DNA of 64,000 nucleotides, taken from contig NZ_CP159826.1 in the NCBI RefSeq assembly GCF_047729875.1, positions 620,001 through 684,000 on the forward strand, in the 5' to 3' direction. Under the pieces are notes generated by a model. The model saw only the letters and a program-made list of their open reading frames with translations. It did no database searches and had not been told where the DNA came from. Positions 34,765 through 44,962 of the stretch are shown here, one piece after another. The position numbers and the translations under genes are program-made. This DNA comes from Marimicrobium sp913061115. Its GTDB lineage: Bacteria > Pseudomonadota > Gammaproteobacteria > Pseudomonadales > Halieaceae. Every line of letters begins with the position of its first letter. The stretch's first letter is position 1.

Positions 34765-37212
34765 TTAGTTGGCCACGATATTAATGAGTTTGCCCGGCAC
34801 TACAATAACTTTACGCACGGTGAGTTCTTCCAAAAAACGCCCCACGTTCTGCTGCGAACGTGCCAGCGATTCTACGGTATCCTTATCGGCATCGACGGGG
34901 ACTTCTATTCTCGCGCGTACTTTGCCGTTCACCTGAACGACTATTTCGATGCTGTCGCGGGGAAGAGCGCCTTCGTCAACACGGGGCCAAGGGGCATTGA
35001 GAATATCACCCTTGCCACCGAGGATCGGCCACAGTGCGTGACACACATGGGGCACAATGGGATTGAGCATCAACACGATAGCGTGGAGAGCCTCGTCAAT
35101 TATGCTACGACTGGATTCATCGTTGTCCAGTTTGCCCAGTTCGTTGCACAGCTCCATGATCGCGGCGATGGCCGTATTAAATGTCTGACGGCGACCATAA
35201 TCGTCACTCACCTTGGCAATGGTTTCATGCGTTTTGCGGCGGGTATTTTTTTGTTGATCGTTCAGGGCGGCTATGTCCAGCGCCAAGACAGGACCGGATG
35301 CAGTGTGTATAGCCGCCATTTTCCAAAGTCGTTTGAGGAATCGGTTGGCACCCTCCACACCTGAGTCTGACCACTCCAGAGATTGCTCTGGAGGCGCCGC
35401 GAACATGCTGAACAGGCGCACAGTGTCGGCACCGTAGCGATCAATCAACGACTGCGGGTCGACGGTGTTGCCCTTGGATTTGGACATTTTGACGCCGTCT
35501 TTCAGTACCATTCCTTGAGTCAGCAAACGGATGAATGGCTCATCAGAATTCACCAGCCCCTCGTCCCGCATCAGCTTGTGGAAAAAGCGCGAGTACAGCA
35601 GATGGAGGATAGCGTGTTCGATACCACCCACATACTGGTCTACCGGGGCCCAATAATCCGCCTCGGCATCCAGCATAGTTTGGTTATTATTGGCGCAAGC
35701 GTAGCGTGCATAGTACCAAGAGGATTCCATGAAAGTATCGAAGGTGTCGGTTTCTCGGATGGCATCTTTGCCGCAACGAGGACAATGGGTTTGGTAAAAT
35801 TCAGGCATCTGTTTGAGGGGAGAGCCCTCTCCCACAAATTTGATGTCGGTGGGCAGGACGACCGGCAAGTCCTCGGCAGGGACAGCAACCGCACCGCAGC
35901 TGTCACAGTTAATAATGGGAATGGGTGCGCCCCAATAGCGCTGGCGTGAGACGCCCCAGTCCCGCAGGCGAAAGTTTACAGAACGCTTTCCCTTGCCCTC
36001 AGCCTCAAGGCGATCGGCGATAGTCGAAAAGGCCTGCTGGAAATCCAGACCGTCGAATTCGCCTGAATTGACCAGCACCCCCTTTTCAGTAAACGCGCCA
36101 AGGCTAAGATCACACGCTTGATCGTTGGCAGGGGAGATGACCTGCGCGATGGGTAGGTCGTAGCGTGTCGCAAACTCCCAGTCGCGCTGATCGTGACCGG
36201 GCACTGACATGACGGCACCCGAGCCATAACTCATGAGTACGAAATTGGCGGCCCAAACAGGCAGCTCTTTGCCGGTTATGGGGTGGGTGGCCATTAGACC
36301 GGTCGCCATGCCCACCTTTTCCATGGTAGCCATGTCGGCTTCGGCGACCTTGATGTTGCCCTGTGACTCGATGAAAGCAGCCAGTTCCGGCTTGCCTTTA
36401 GCCGCTGCTCTGGCCAGAGGATGCTGGAGTGCGACGGCCAGGTAGGTCACGCCCATCAGTGTGTCTGGGCGGGTAGTGTAAACACTCAGTGTCGTGCCAT
36501 CAGCGAGGGTGAAATCCAGATCCACTCCTTCGGAGCGGCCGATCCAGTTGCGCTGCATGGTGCGCACCTGCTCCGGCCACTGGTCCAGTTTGTCTAGGTC
36601 AGCTAACAGTTGTTCGGCGTAGTCGGTTATCTTAATGAACCACTGGTCGATCTCGCGCCGTTCCACCGGAGTATCACAGCGCCAGCAACAGCCGTTGACG
36701 ACCTGTTCGTTAGCCAGCACGGTCTGGTCGGTTTCACACCAGTTGACCTCGGCCTTTTTCTTGTATGCCAACCCTTTTTCAAACAGGCGGGTAAAAAACC
36801 ACTGTTCCCAGCGGTAGTATGTTGGATCGCACGTGGCCAGCTCTCGGTCCCAGTCGTAGGCGAAACCTAGCCGCTGCAGTTGTGTTCGCATGTAATCGAT
36901 GTTCTGGGCAGTCCACTGCGCCGGTGGAACGTTATTCTTGATAGCCGCGTTTTCCGCAGGCAGGCCAAAGGCATCCCAGCCCATGGGTTGCAGGACATTC
37001 TTGCCTTGCATGCGCTGATAGCGAGCGATCACGTCGGCAATGGTGTAGTTGCGTACGTGCCCCATGTGCAGCTGACCGCTGGGGTAGGGAAACATGGCGA
37101 GGCAATAGAATTTTTCTCGCGTATCGTCCTGTTTTACGGCGAAGCTATTGCTTGAAAGCCATTGTTCCTGTGCGACCTTTTCCAGAGTCTGTGGGTTGTA
37201 GTGCTGATCCAT
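34765..37212 (-). CDS. leuS: leucyl-tRNA synthetase
   Basis: Class I aminoacyl-tRNA synthetase of 815 residues. The HIGH motif appears in PYPSGQLHMGHVRNY and KMSKS in GVKMSKSKGNTVDP. The CP1 editing domain lies between them (for example YTTRPDTLMGVTYLA), and the C-terminal anticodon-binding and tRNA-contacting domains are complete. First gene of leuS-lptE-holA; a 233-bp gap upstream separates it from lnt. Confidence 0.98.
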   Translation of the reverse strand: MDQHYNPQTLEKVAQEQWLSSNSFAVKQDDTREKFYCLAMFPYPSGQLHMGHVRNYTIADVIARYQRMQGKNVLQPMGWDAFGLPAENAAIKNNVPPAQWTAQNIDYMRTQLQRLGFAYDWDRELATCDPTYYRWEQWFFTRLFEKGLAYKKKAEVNWCETDQTVLANEQVVNGCCWRCDTPVERREIDQWFIKITDYAEQLLADLDKLDQWPEQVRTMQRNWIGRSEGVDLDFTLADGTTLSVYTTRPDTLMGVTYLAVALQHPLARAAAKGKPELAAFIESQGNIKVAEADMATMEKVGMATGLMATHPITGKELPVWAANFVLMSYGSGAVMSVPGHDQRDWEFATRYDLPIAQVISPANDQACDLSLGAFTEKGVLVNSGEFDGLDFQQAFSTIADRLEAEGKGKRSVNFRLRDWGVSRQRYWGAPIPIINCDSCGAVAVPAEDLPVVLPTDIKFVGEGSPLKQMPEFYQTHCPRCGKDAIRETDTFDTFMESSWYYARYACANNNQTMLDAEADYWAPVDQYVGGIEHAILHLLYSRFFHKLMRDEGLVNSDEPFIRLLTQGMVLKDGVKMSKSKGNTVDPQSLIDRYGADTVRLFSMFAAPPEQSLEWSDSGVEGANRFLKRLWKMAAIHTASGPVLALDIAALNDQQKNTRRKTHETIAKVSDDYGRRQTFNTAIAAIMELCNELGKLDNDESSRSIIDEALHAIVLMLNPIVPHVCHALWPILGGKGDILNAPWPRVDEGALPRDSIEIVVQVNGKVRARIEVPVDADKDTVESLARSQQNVGRFLEELTVRKVIVVPGKLINIVAN

Positions 37213-37445
37213 TACGAGTTACGCGAAGCGTCCTTGGTATGAGGTGAGAAATCGAACGAATTGCAATCTCTTATGAGGCTGCTGCGAGCGAAAATTAAGC
37301 GTGGATTCTAGCAGTTATTGTGGTTGGCTGCGAAGGGTCTGGTTAGAAGCAGCTTATTCGTGGTGCACGGCTTACCGCGGTGAACTTGGCCGCGCTCAGC
37401 ACATACCATAAGAAGATTGACTTGCGCGTGAGGTGCAAAGCTCTG

Positions 37446-38963
37446 CTAGTTGTCGCGCCAGAATCCAAAGTACATAAGCGCCATGAGTAGCAGGCTGATG
37501 AAGCAGCCGGCGATAATGGGGGTGTTGCCAAAACTGCTAAAGGGCGTATTGCCTAGCATGACTTCTGCCTCCCCTGTTAGCGTGGTGGCTACGAATTGCT
37601 CGGTACGTTTCACGATGTGCCCCTGGTGATCAATAATGGCGGAGATGCCGTTATTGGTAGCTCGGAGCACAAATCGTCCATTTTCACGGCCCCGCATCTG
37701 GGCGATTTGTAGGTGTTGCCAGGGACCGATGGAGTCACCAAACCAACTGTCGTTACTGATCGTTACTAACAGGTCTGCATCACGAGCGCTCTTGGCTACA
37801 AGACCGCCGTAGACTATTTCATAGCAAATAAAAGGCGCAATACGGTAGCCCGCTGCCCGCAGGGGCTGTTGCGCTTGCGGCCCAGCACTGAAGGCAGACA
37901 TGGGTAAATCAAAAAAGTCGATCAGGCCGCGTAACTGGTCCTCCAGTGGGACATATTCTCCAAAGGGCACTAATCGCTGCTTATGATAGATACCTTCTCC
38001 ATAGCCCAGTGCGGCGATGCTGTTGTAGTAAGTACTGCTGCCTGCCGCACGAAACGGAATGCCGGTGATCAGGGTAGTGTTGGCGTCCGCTGCACGACGT
38101 GCCAACGGGCCGAGGAATTCCTGCGCCCGCTGATAGTAGTTGGGGACTGCTGATTCAGGCCAGATAACAATATCGTGCCCCAATATCGGGTCGGTGGCTT
38201 CACTTAATTGTTTCAGGATGGGTTGGTACCACTGTGGGTCCCATTTATTCTCCTGCGAAACATTGGGCTGGACGATAGCCACTGTAAGTGGCTTTTCGCT
38301 GGCTTTGGCAACCCACTGCGTTGGCTTGAGGATAGCACCGCCGCCCCACACAGTGACCATTATGACCGCATAGGTAGTACATGTGATTAATTTTCGACTG
38401 CGCCATGCAAGAAACAGACAGGTGCCTGAGAGTGCGCAGATGAACGACAACCCGAACACGCCTGTTATAGGCGCCCATCCTGATAGCCAGGTTTCAGCAT
38501 GGGCGTAGCCAAGATAGAGCCAAGGGAAGCCAGTGAGAAACCAATCACGAAGCCATTCAAACAGCACCCAAAGAGCCGGAAAACCTACCAGCATGCCGCC
38601 GGGCAGGGGGCGGATAAACTGCACATAGCACCACGCAAACAGTGCCTGTAGCAGTGCCAGTGCGGCACAAAACAGTGCGGTCAACCCCGCGGCGAGGAGA
38701 ATGCTGGCATGGCCGTGGACATGGATGCTGACGTAGATCCAGGAAATTCCGGTACCGAACATGCCCAGACCGAAAAGCCAGCCGCGCCACAGGCCCTGCC
38801 GAGCGCTGCAGGCACACAGTAGGTAGGCATAAATGGCACAACTTAAAATGCCCGCCGGCCAGATATTGAAGGGCGACAGTGACAGTGTGACCATGGCTCC
38901 GGCCAGTGGGGCAGACACTAGGACGACTAGAGGGTTAAGGCCGATGCCGGTTTCTGCGCGCAT
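37446..38963 (-). CDS. lnt: apolipoprotein N-acyltransferase
   Basis: Inner-membrane enzyme that adds the third acyl chain to lipoproteins. 505 residues: an N-terminal set of hydrophobic helices (about 1-210), a periplasmic nitrilase-like domain (about 225-475) and a last helix at the C terminus. In the nitrilase domain PFGEYVPLED holds the catalytic glutamate, and PFICYEIVYG the nucleophilic cysteine. It lies 23 bp downstream of corC in the ybeZ-ybeY-corC-lnt operon. Confidence 0.96.
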   Translation of the reverse strand: MRAETGIGLNPLVVLVSAPLAGAMVTLSLSPFNIWPAGILSCAIYAYLLCACSARQGLWRGWLFGLGMFGTGISWIYVSIHVHGHASILLAAGLTALFCAALALLQALFAWCYVQFIRPLPGGMLVGFPALWVLFEWLRDWFLTGFPWLYLGYAHAETWLSGWAPITGVFGLSFICALSGTCLFLAWRSRKLITCTTYAVIMVTVWGGGAILKPTQWVAKASEKPLTVAIVQPNVSQENKWDPQWYQPILKQLSEATDPILGHDIVIWPESAVPNYYQRAQEFLGPLARRAADANTTLITGIPFRAAGSSTYYNSIAALGYGEGIYHKQRLVPFGEYVPLEDQLRGLIDFFDLPMSAFSAGPQAQQPLRAAGYRIAPFICYEIVYGGLVAKSARDADLLVTISNDSWFGDSIGPWQHLQIAQMRGRENGRFVLRATNNGISAIIDHQGHIVKRTEQFVATTLTGEAEVMLGNTPFSSFGNTPIIAGCFISLLLMALMYFGFWRDN

Positions 38964-38986
38964 GAATTATTATCGCTGTTTGCTGG

Positions 38987-39835
38987 CTAGTCTTGTGACG
39001 GGCTAACGTGGAGGCTGTAAATTTTTCGCTGGTCGGCTTTGACCACCTCAAATTTGAAACCATCAATAACGGTAAACTCATGAGGCGCAGGCATATGTCC
39101 AAACGCATGTATGACCAGCCCTCCGATAGTATCGAATTCTTCATCGCTGCACTCGGATTCAAAAAAAGTATTGAACTCTTCAATCGGTGTGAGCGCATTC
39201 ACCATAAATAACTGGTCAGCTATAACGTGGATAAATCGATCGGCCTCTGTGTCGGTCTCATCCTCAATCTCGCCAACGATTTCCTCCAGCACATCTTCGA
39301 TAGTCACCAGTCCGGCTACGCCGCCGTACTCATCGATAACGATAGCCATATGATTGTGCTTTTCACGAAATTCGCGCAGCAGGATGTTGAGGCGCTTACT
39401 CTCCGGGACCACCATCGTGGTGCGCAGCATATCTGTCACCTTGAACGCGTCATTATCCGGAGCGAGAATTTGCGGCAGAAGGTCCTTGGCCAGCAGAATG
39501 CCCAGAATCTCGTCAGGACTGTCTCCAATCACCGGGTAGCGGGAGTGGGCCGACGCAATGATCTGGGGCAAAATGTCGTCCAGAGTCGCTTCCGCCTTAA
39601 TAGAAACCATTTGCGAGCGAGGGATCATGATGTCTCTGGTTTGCATATCACTCACCTGCATCGCCCCTTCCATTATGCTGCGAGCGTCCTGGTCTATGAC
39701 CTCGTTGTCAGCGGCCACGGTTAGCACATCTTCAAGATCCCGACGGGTGCGTGGTTCAGAGTTGAACAGTAGCGCTATTTTGTCTATCCAGGATTTATCG
39801 CTGGCCAAACTCCCAGAGCGGTCGTCGTTCGTCAC
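38987..39835 (-). CDS. corC: CorC/HlyC-type CBS-domain protein
   Basis: Cytoplasmic protein of 282 residues with two CBS domains (about 60-185) and a C-terminal CorC_HlyC transporter-associated domain. Motifs VRDIMIPRSQM-like (TRDIMIPRSQMVSI), AHSRYPVI, HMAIVIDEYGGVAGLVTIEDVLEEIVGEIEDE are nearly identical to CorC, linked to Mg2+/Co2+ export. Here the GTG at 39835 is preferred because it overlaps the ybeY stop as GTGA and gives an N terminus like that of E. coli CorC; an in-frame ATG at 39874 would overlap ybeY by 43 nt. Confidence 0.93.
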   Translation of the reverse strand: MTNDDRSGSLASDKSWIDKIALLFNSEPRTRRDLEDVLTVAADNEVIDQDARSIMEGAMQVSDMQTRDIMIPRSQMVSIKAEATLDDILPQIIASAHSRYPVIGDSPDEILGILLAKDLLPQILAPDNDAFKVTDMLRTTMVVPESKRLNILLREFREKHNHMAIVIDEYGGVAGLVTIEDVLEEIVGEIEDETDTEADRFIHVIADQLFMVNALTPIEEFNTFFESECSDEEFDTIGGLVIHAFGHMPAPHEFTVIDGFKFEVVKADQRKIYSLHVSPSQD

Positions 39836-40311
39836 AGTAAATACTCGCAGGGCCGAGTTAGGTTGTATGGACACGCGTAATTCAGGTCCATAAGAATGGT
39901 GCTTTCCAGAGCTTCCATTATTTTAGCGTCTTCCTCTTCGATATGGTCATAGCCCAACAGATGGAGCGCGCCATGAATGGCCATATGGGCCCAATGTGCG
40001 CTCTGGCTCTTACCTTGCTGCGTCGCCTCAACCCCGACTACGGGCGCACAGATGACGATATCGCCCAACAGAGGTATGTCCAGTTCTGTGGGTAGATTCG
40101 CTGGAAAGCTAAGCACGTTAGTCGTCCCTTTTTTGCCGCGATAGGTTTCGTTCAGCTGTGCCATTTCATCCTGGTCGACCAGTCGAACACTGACTTCCAC
40201 CTGCTCCAGTGTTGTTCGACCGGTTAATGCTGCGCCTATCCACTTGCGTAGGTCTTCCTCCGCTGGCAGAGGCTCACTGCTCGCTGTCTGAATATCCACG
40301 AGCAGCTTCAT
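39832..40311 (-). CDS. ybeY: endoribonuclease YbeY
   Basis: Zinc-dependent RNase for 16S rRNA 3'-end maturation and ribosome quality control. The metal motif is HGALHLLGYDH (H-x3-H-x5-H), preceded by RGKKGTTNVLSFP and LGDIVIC. 159 residues, normal length. The start overlaps the stop of ybeZ by 4 nt (ATGA), and the stop overlaps the corC start, so the three genes are translated as a coupled unit. Confidence 0.96.
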   Translation of the reverse strand: MKLLVDIQTASSEPLPAEEDLRKWIGAALTGRTTLEQVEVSVRLVDQDEMAQLNETYRGKKGTTNVLSFPANLPTELDIPLLGDIVICAPVVGVEATQQGKSQSAHWAHMAIHGALHLLGYDHIEEEDAKIMEALESTILMDLNYACPYNLTRPCEYLL

Positions 40312-41339
40312 TGGCTCTTGTCCACAGGCGTAGCGTTATTCTCAGCGATATCATAGGCCTCGACAATGCGCTGTACCAGTGGGTGACGAACCACATCTTT
40401 GTTGCCGAAATAGGTAAACCCGAGGCCTTGAACGCCGTCCAGTATATTGCTTGCATGCGTCAGTCCCGATGGTGAGCCTCGGGGCAGGTCGATTTGTGTG
40501 GCGTCGCCGGTAATTACGGCGGTGGATCCAAAGCCGATGCGGGTGAGGAACATCTTCATTTGTTCCCGGGTGGTGTTTTGGGCCTCATCGAGAATGATGA
40601 AGGCATTGTTCAACGTTCGCCCACGCATAAAGGCCAGGGGGGCCACTTCGATAATATTGCGCTCGATATATTTACTGACCGTTTCGAAGCCCAGCATTTC
40701 ATAGAGGGCATCGTAGAGTGGACGTAAATACGGGTCAATTTTTTGGCTCAGATCGCCGGGTAGAAAACCTAGCTTTTCGCCCGCCTCTACGGCTGGGCGC
40801 ACCAGCATAATACGGCGCACCCGTTCCTCAAGTAAGGCCTCGACGCCACATGCAACCGCAAGGTAGGTCTTGCCAGTGCCGGCGGGACCTATACCAAAGG
40901 TGATATCAAATTCCTTGATGGTTCTTACATAGGCTTGCTGGTTTTCGCCCCGCGGTTTGACGGAGATCCGTTTGGTGCGAATGATCTGATTGGGCTCAAT
41001 GGAGGGCTCTGGGCTTGATGATTGGATCAGGCTTCCCAATTCTGCCTCATGCAAGTGCAGGTGCAGTGACTCTGGACTCAGTGCCACGCCTTGGCAGACC
41101 TCAGTATAGACGCGAATCAACAGCTGCTCAGTTGCGGCCACATTGACGGCGGGACCACTAAGCCGTAACAGGTTACCCCGTGCGTTGATGATGACTCCAA
41201 GGCGCTGCTCTATTTGGCGTAAATGACTATCCAGATGGCCACACAATGTCGCCAATTGACGTGCATCATCGGGTTCCAGAGTCAGGCTTTGTTGAATCAA
41301 CTGTCGAGGTGACGGTTGCGGGGGAGGTTTGCTGTTCAA
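40308..41339 (-). CDS. ybeZ: PhoH-like ATPase YbeZ
   Basis: P-loop ATPase with a KH-like N-terminal region (about 40-90) and a PhoH domain. Walker A is GPAGTGKT, Walker B FIILDEAQN, and RGRTLNNAF and TGDATQIDLPRG are also typical. It is thought to work with YbeY in rRNA processing. The start is uncertain: TTG at 41339 has AGGA 4 nt upstream; TTG at 41369 is also in frame. No ATG fits. It follows miaB after about 30-60 bp. Confidence 0.92.
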   Translation of the reverse strand: MNSKPPPQPSPRQLIQQSLTLEPDDARQLATLCGHLDSHLRQIEQRLGVIINARGNLLRLSGPAVNVAATEQLLIRVYTEVCQGVALSPESLHLHLHEAELGSLIQSSSPEPSIEPNQIIRTKRISVKPRGENQQAYVRTIKEFDITFGIGPAGTGKTYLAVACGVEALLEERVRRIMLVRPAVEAGEKLGFLPGDLSQKIDPYLRPLYDALYEMLGFETVSKYIERNIIEVAPLAFMRGRTLNNAFIILDEAQNTTREQMKMFLTRIGFGSTAVITGDATQIDLPRGSPSGLTHASNILDGVQGLGFTYFGNKDVVRHPLVQRIVEAYDIAENNATPVDKSQ

Positions 41340-41402
41340 AGTATCCTGTCGCCACCAAGGGCAATGCAATTAGTGGTAAGGATATACCGGAATTCGCGGG
41401 CG

Positions 41403-42734
41403 TCAACCATCGAATATCACTCCGCGCAGAGAATTCGGCAGGGCATCGACGATCTCAACATTCACAAAACGTCCGATTAGTGACAAGTCTGTTGCTGAAA
41501 AATTCACCGCCCGATTGTTTTCAGTGCGGCCCTGCAGCTGCCCTGGGTCCTTTTTGGACAGGCCTGTCACCAGAATACGTTGTGTCGTACCGACCATGCG
41601 GCGACTGATTTCGGCAGCCTGCTGGAGAATTCGAGCCTGCAATATTTGCAGCCGCTGCTTCTTGGTGTCCTCGTCGGTGTTATCCGGAAGTTCCGCTGCA
41701 GGTGTGCCCGGGCGAGCGCTATAGATAAAGCTGAATGAGCTGTCAAATCCTATCGTCTCAATCAATTTCATGGTGGCAGCAAAGTCGTCCTCGGTTTCAC
41801 CGGGAAAACCAATAATAAAGTCCGAAGAGATGCTGATGTTGGGGCGAATGGCGCGCAGGCGGCGTATTTTCGATTTATATTCCACAGCAGTATGGCCACG
41901 CTTCATGGCAGCCAGGATGCGGTCAGAGCCGCTTTGCACTGGCAGGTGCAGATGATCTACTAGCTGTGGTATTTGAGCGTAGGCGTCGATCAGTGCGTCG
42001 GAAAACTCCACGGGGTGGGACGTTGTGTAGCGGATGCGCTCTATGCCGGGGATGCGCGAGACAAAATGCAGTAGTTCCGCAAAGTCGACAATCTCGCCCT
42101 CGTGGTTGGGTCCGCGATAGGCGTTTACATTTTGTCCCAGCAGGTTCACTTCGTGGACCCCGCCAGCGGCCAAGTGGGCGACTTCTGCGATCACATCATC
42201 CAGTGGCCTGGAGACTTCTTCACCGCGGGTATAGGGCACGACGCAAAAGGTGCAGTATTTGCTGCAACCCTCCATGACGGACACGAAGGCACTGGGGCCC
42301 TCGACCTTGGGCTGAGGAAGATTGTCGAATTTCTCGATCTCAGGAAAACTGACATCCACAATCAGTGTGTCGCCGGATCCGCGCTGCTCTAGCATTTCGG
42401 GCAGCCGATGCAGAGTCTGGGGGCCGAAAACGAGATCGACGTAGGGTGCGCGACGGCCAATTTCTGCCCCCTCCTGGCTGGCAACGCAGCCGCCTACGCC
42501 GATGATTAAGTCGGGGTTTTTCAGTTTCAGTTTCTTCCAGCGCCCCAGCTGATGGAACACCTTTTCCTGAGCTTTTTCCCTTATGGAACAAGTATTTAAC
42601 AGTAATACATCGGCGTCCTCAGGATTCTCTGTGGGAACCAGATTGTGGCTCTCCTGTAACAGATCCCGCATACGAGCTGAGTCGTATTCGTTCATCTGAC
42701 AGCCATGGGTTTTGATGTAGAGTTTCTTGCTCAC
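41403..42734 (-). CDS. miaB: tRNA-2-methylthio-N6-dimethylallyladenosine synthase
   Basis: Radical-SAM methylthiotransferase that modifies A37 of tRNAs reading UNN codons. Three domains are visible: an N-terminal MTTase domain with auxiliary cluster cysteines (HGCQMNEYDS, LNTCSIREKA, GVGGCVASQEG), the radical-SAM CxxxCxxC in GCSKYCTFCVVPYTRG, and a C-terminal TRAM domain. The GTG at 42734 gives SKKLYIKTHGCQ, the usual N terminus, and 443 residues; a longer frame to 42794 is open but unlike the family. No strong Shine-Dalgarno precedes the GTG. Confidence 0.95.
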   Translation of the reverse strand: MSKKLYIKTHGCQMNEYDSARMRDLLQESHNLVPTENPEDADVLLLNTCSIREKAQEKVFHQLGRWKKLKLKNPDLIIGVGGCVASQEGAEIGRRAPYVDLVFGPQTLHRLPEMLEQRGSGDTLIVDVSFPEIEKFDNLPQPKVEGPSAFVSVMEGCSKYCTFCVVPYTRGEEVSRPLDDVIAEVAHLAAGGVHEVNLLGQNVNAYRGPNHEGEIVDFAELLHFVSRIPGIERIRYTTSHPVEFSDALIDAYAQIPQLVDHLHLPVQSGSDRILAAMKRGHTAVEYKSKIRRLRAIRPNISISSDFIIGFPGETEDDFAATMKLIETIGFDSSFSFIYSARPGTPAAELPDNTDEDTKKQRLQILQARILQQAAEISRRMVGTTQRILVTGLSKKDPGQLQGRTENNRAVNFSATDLSLIGRFVNVEIVDALPNSLRGVIFDG

Positions 42735-43049
42735 TGGAATGTTGCAGCGGGTTGACCGCTGATATCGCTCTGAGTCGGAACACGGGACGGGCATTATACA
42801 GAGTTGATGGCGGCAAACCTAGTGCGACCCGCTGCCGTTTTTTGTGGCATTCGATGCTGTCCAGATAAGACATTACGCTATATCCGCTGGGGTGTGGTAG
42901 GTGTGTCGCCACAGAGTAGGGGGCATACTGGTGCTGAAACTGGTATTCTGCAGACGCGGTGGTAATATTGCTGCTCATCAAAATCAGGTGTCCTGTCGCT
43001 GCCTGTTTGTAGGTTAGTGACTTCGCTCCAGGTGCTACACGAGAATACA
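42735..43049. other. 315-bp divergent intergenic region
   Basis: Upstream of both miaB (minus) and the DUF1820 gene (plus). It must hold both promoters, but I could not single out a convincing -35/-10 pair. No RNA gene, repeat or conserved ORF was seen. Confidence 0.35.
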
Positions 43050-43394
43050 ATGGCCAACCAACCCGTATACAAAGTTATTTTTCAGAACGGCAGTCAGGTG
43101 TTCGAGGTGTTCGCCCGTCAAATCTACCAGAGCGATATGTGGGGTTTTATCGAAGTTGAGGAGTTTGTTTTTGGCGAGCGCTCCCAGATTCTCGTGGATC
43201 CGGGTGAGGAAAAACTCAAAAACGAATTTAATGGCGTCAAGCGCAGCTATATCCCCATGCAGGCTATTATTCGTATTGATGAGGTGGATAAAGAAGGCTG
43301 CAGTAAGGTCTCCAGTGTCACACCTGCCGATAGTAATGTAACCAGTTTACCCTTCGCGGGCCTAAACCCCGGCCAGAAAGGCGGCGAAGAGTAG
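43050..43394 (+). CDS. DUF1820-family protein
   Basis: 114-residue protein beginning VYKVIFQNGSQVFEVFARQIYQSDMWGFIEVEEFVFGE, with SQILVDPGEEKLKNEFNGVKRSYIPM following; this is the DUF1820 core, highly conserved in gammaproteobacteria next to miaB. Function unknown. The ATG at 43050 is chosen because conservation begins four residues after it. The C-terminal 25 residues are variable and glycine-rich. Confidence 0.88.
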   Translation: MANQPVYKVIFQNGSQVFEVFARQIYQSDMWGFIEVEEFVFGERSQILVDPGEEKLKNEFNGVKRSYIPMQAIIRIDEVDKEGCSKVSSVTPADSNVTSLPFAGLNPGQKGGEE

Positions 43395-43436
43395 GGCTAC
43401 CCCGCCACACTTTAGGGCAAAAACAGGCCTTCGCCT

Positions 43437-44720
43437 CTAGCGCTTCCGTTGCAGGCAGTGCTCAATTGAGGCAAGTTTCACGCAGATCACAAAAGCATTG
43501 ATGGCAGCCTTTACGTCCTCAAGGTGCGGGAAAGTCGGTGACAAGCGGATATTGGTGTCTTGTGGGTCCTCGCTATAGGGAAACGTAGCGCCTGCCGGTG
43601 TGAGTTTTACGCCAATAGATTCAGCCAGCTTTACCACTTTCTTGGCCAGTCCGGGCATTGTATTGAAGGACACGAAATACCCGCCACGGGGTGAAGACCA
43701 AGCCCCCATCCCGCTGTTCGATAGTTCGTGTTTTAGCGTATTCAACACGCACTCAAAGCGTGGCCTGATGATGGCGGCATGCGCTGTCATGTGTTCTGCA
43801 AGCGTTTCTGGGTTCGCCAGGAAGCGCACATGACGCAGTTGATTCACCTTGTCCGGTCCAATCGTCTGGAGGGCCAAGTGCTGTTTCAGGGCCGTCAAAT
43901 TTTCTTCACTGCTGGCCAGAAATGCAACACCGGCGCCGGCAAAAGTGATTTTGGAGGTGGAGCCGAATTGGAACAGGTTGTCCATCGTGCCGTATTTGTA
44001 GCACAGGTCTCTTATGGGCATCAAAGATGAGGCATCGTCATACAGTGTGTGAACCGCATACGCGTTGTCCCACATTACGATAAAGTGATCCCCTGCAATA
44101 AGACCCAGACGAGCTATTCGTTCCACGGTCTCGTCGCTGTAGACGCCGCCGGTGGGATTGGAGAAGCGCGGCACACACCACAGCCCTTTAATTAAAGGGT
44201 CCTCTTTCACCAATCTTTCAATTCGGTCCATATCGGGTCCGGTGCCGAGCATGGGTACGGCAATCATCTCAATGCCGAGGTGTTCGCAAATGGCGAAGTG
44301 GCGATCATAGCCGGGAGTGGGGCACAGAAATTTTACCGTATCATTGTTTCCCCAGGCGGAGGGAGGGCCGGAAAGTCCTTCTGTAAGTGCGAAATCAATA
44401 GTGTTGTACATCAATGTTAGGCTGGAATTACCTCCGACAAAGGTCTCTTCGGGCGGCGTATTTAGTACCCTAGAAAACAGCGCTCTCGCCTCAGCGAGTC
44501 CCTCCAGACCCCCATAATTACGCACGTCAGTGCCGTTCTCTGCGAGATAATTACCTTGGAGAATTCCGTCTAGAGCATCCGATAAAGCGACCTGCTCGCT
44601 GCAGGGTTTGCCCCGGGTGAGATCGAGTGCCAAGTTTAATTCTTTCAGTGCACTGTACTGTTTCAGCACACTGTCCAGTTGTGTCGAAAGTTCAGCGACT
44701 GATAGCTGATCAATATGCAC
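43437..44720 (-). CDS. class I aminotransferase (PF12897-type, aspartate aminotransferase-like)
   Basis: 427-residue PLP enzyme of a distinct aspartate-aminotransferase group. LDLTRGKPCSEQVALSD and VRNYGGLEGLAEARALF open the protein; the PLP lysine is in FGSTSKITFAGAGVAFL. Asparagine and aspartate contacts are in RFSNPTGGVYS and VMWDNAYAVHTL. Reaction is probably aspartate/2-oxoglutarate transamination, based on characterised relatives of this family, which I have not verified here. The GTG at 44720 has GAGGAG 6 nt upstream, making it the better start than the open frame to 44840. Confidence 0.85.
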   Translation of the reverse strand: MHIDQLSVAELSTQLDSVLKQYSALKELNLALDLTRGKPCSEQVALSDALDGILQGNYLAENGTDVRNYGGLEGLAEARALFSRVLNTPPEETFVGGNSSLTLMYNTIDFALTEGLSGPPSAWGNNDTVKFLCPTPGYDRHFAICEHLGIEMIAVPMLGTGPDMDRIERLVKEDPLIKGLWCVPRFSNPTGGVYSDETVERIARLGLIAGDHFIVMWDNAYAVHTLYDDASSLMPIRDLCYKYGTMDNLFQFGSTSKITFAGAGVAFLASSEENLTALKQHLALQTIGPDKVNQLRHVRFLANPETLAEHMTAHAAIIRPRFECVLNTLKHELSNSGMGAWSSPRGGYFVSFNTMPGLAKKVVKLAESIGVKLTPAGATFPYSEDPQDTNIRLSPTFPHLEDVKAAINAFVICVKLASIEHCLQRKR

Positions 44721-44962
44721 GGCTTTCTCCTCGTGTAACAGCGTCCATAGGGGGTGGCGATTGCCAGGAGCAAGTATAACGATAACTGCAGGGCAGTAAA
44801 ATGCATTGATGATAGCAAGGCTGGAAAGTTCCGATCTCACTAGATCAGTAGGGCCAAGTGCAGAGGTGAAGAGTGCACAGCCCTCGGTGCTCGAACAGAG
44901 TTGTCGGAATGCGGCGTCACGCGCAGTTACCTCAAGTATGCGCGCAGTGTCTAGTGCTGGAT

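Noticed and set aside
37213..37445. tRNA or small RNA gene between leuS and lnt
   Set aside because: No cloverleaf-compatible arms or known RNA motif recognised.
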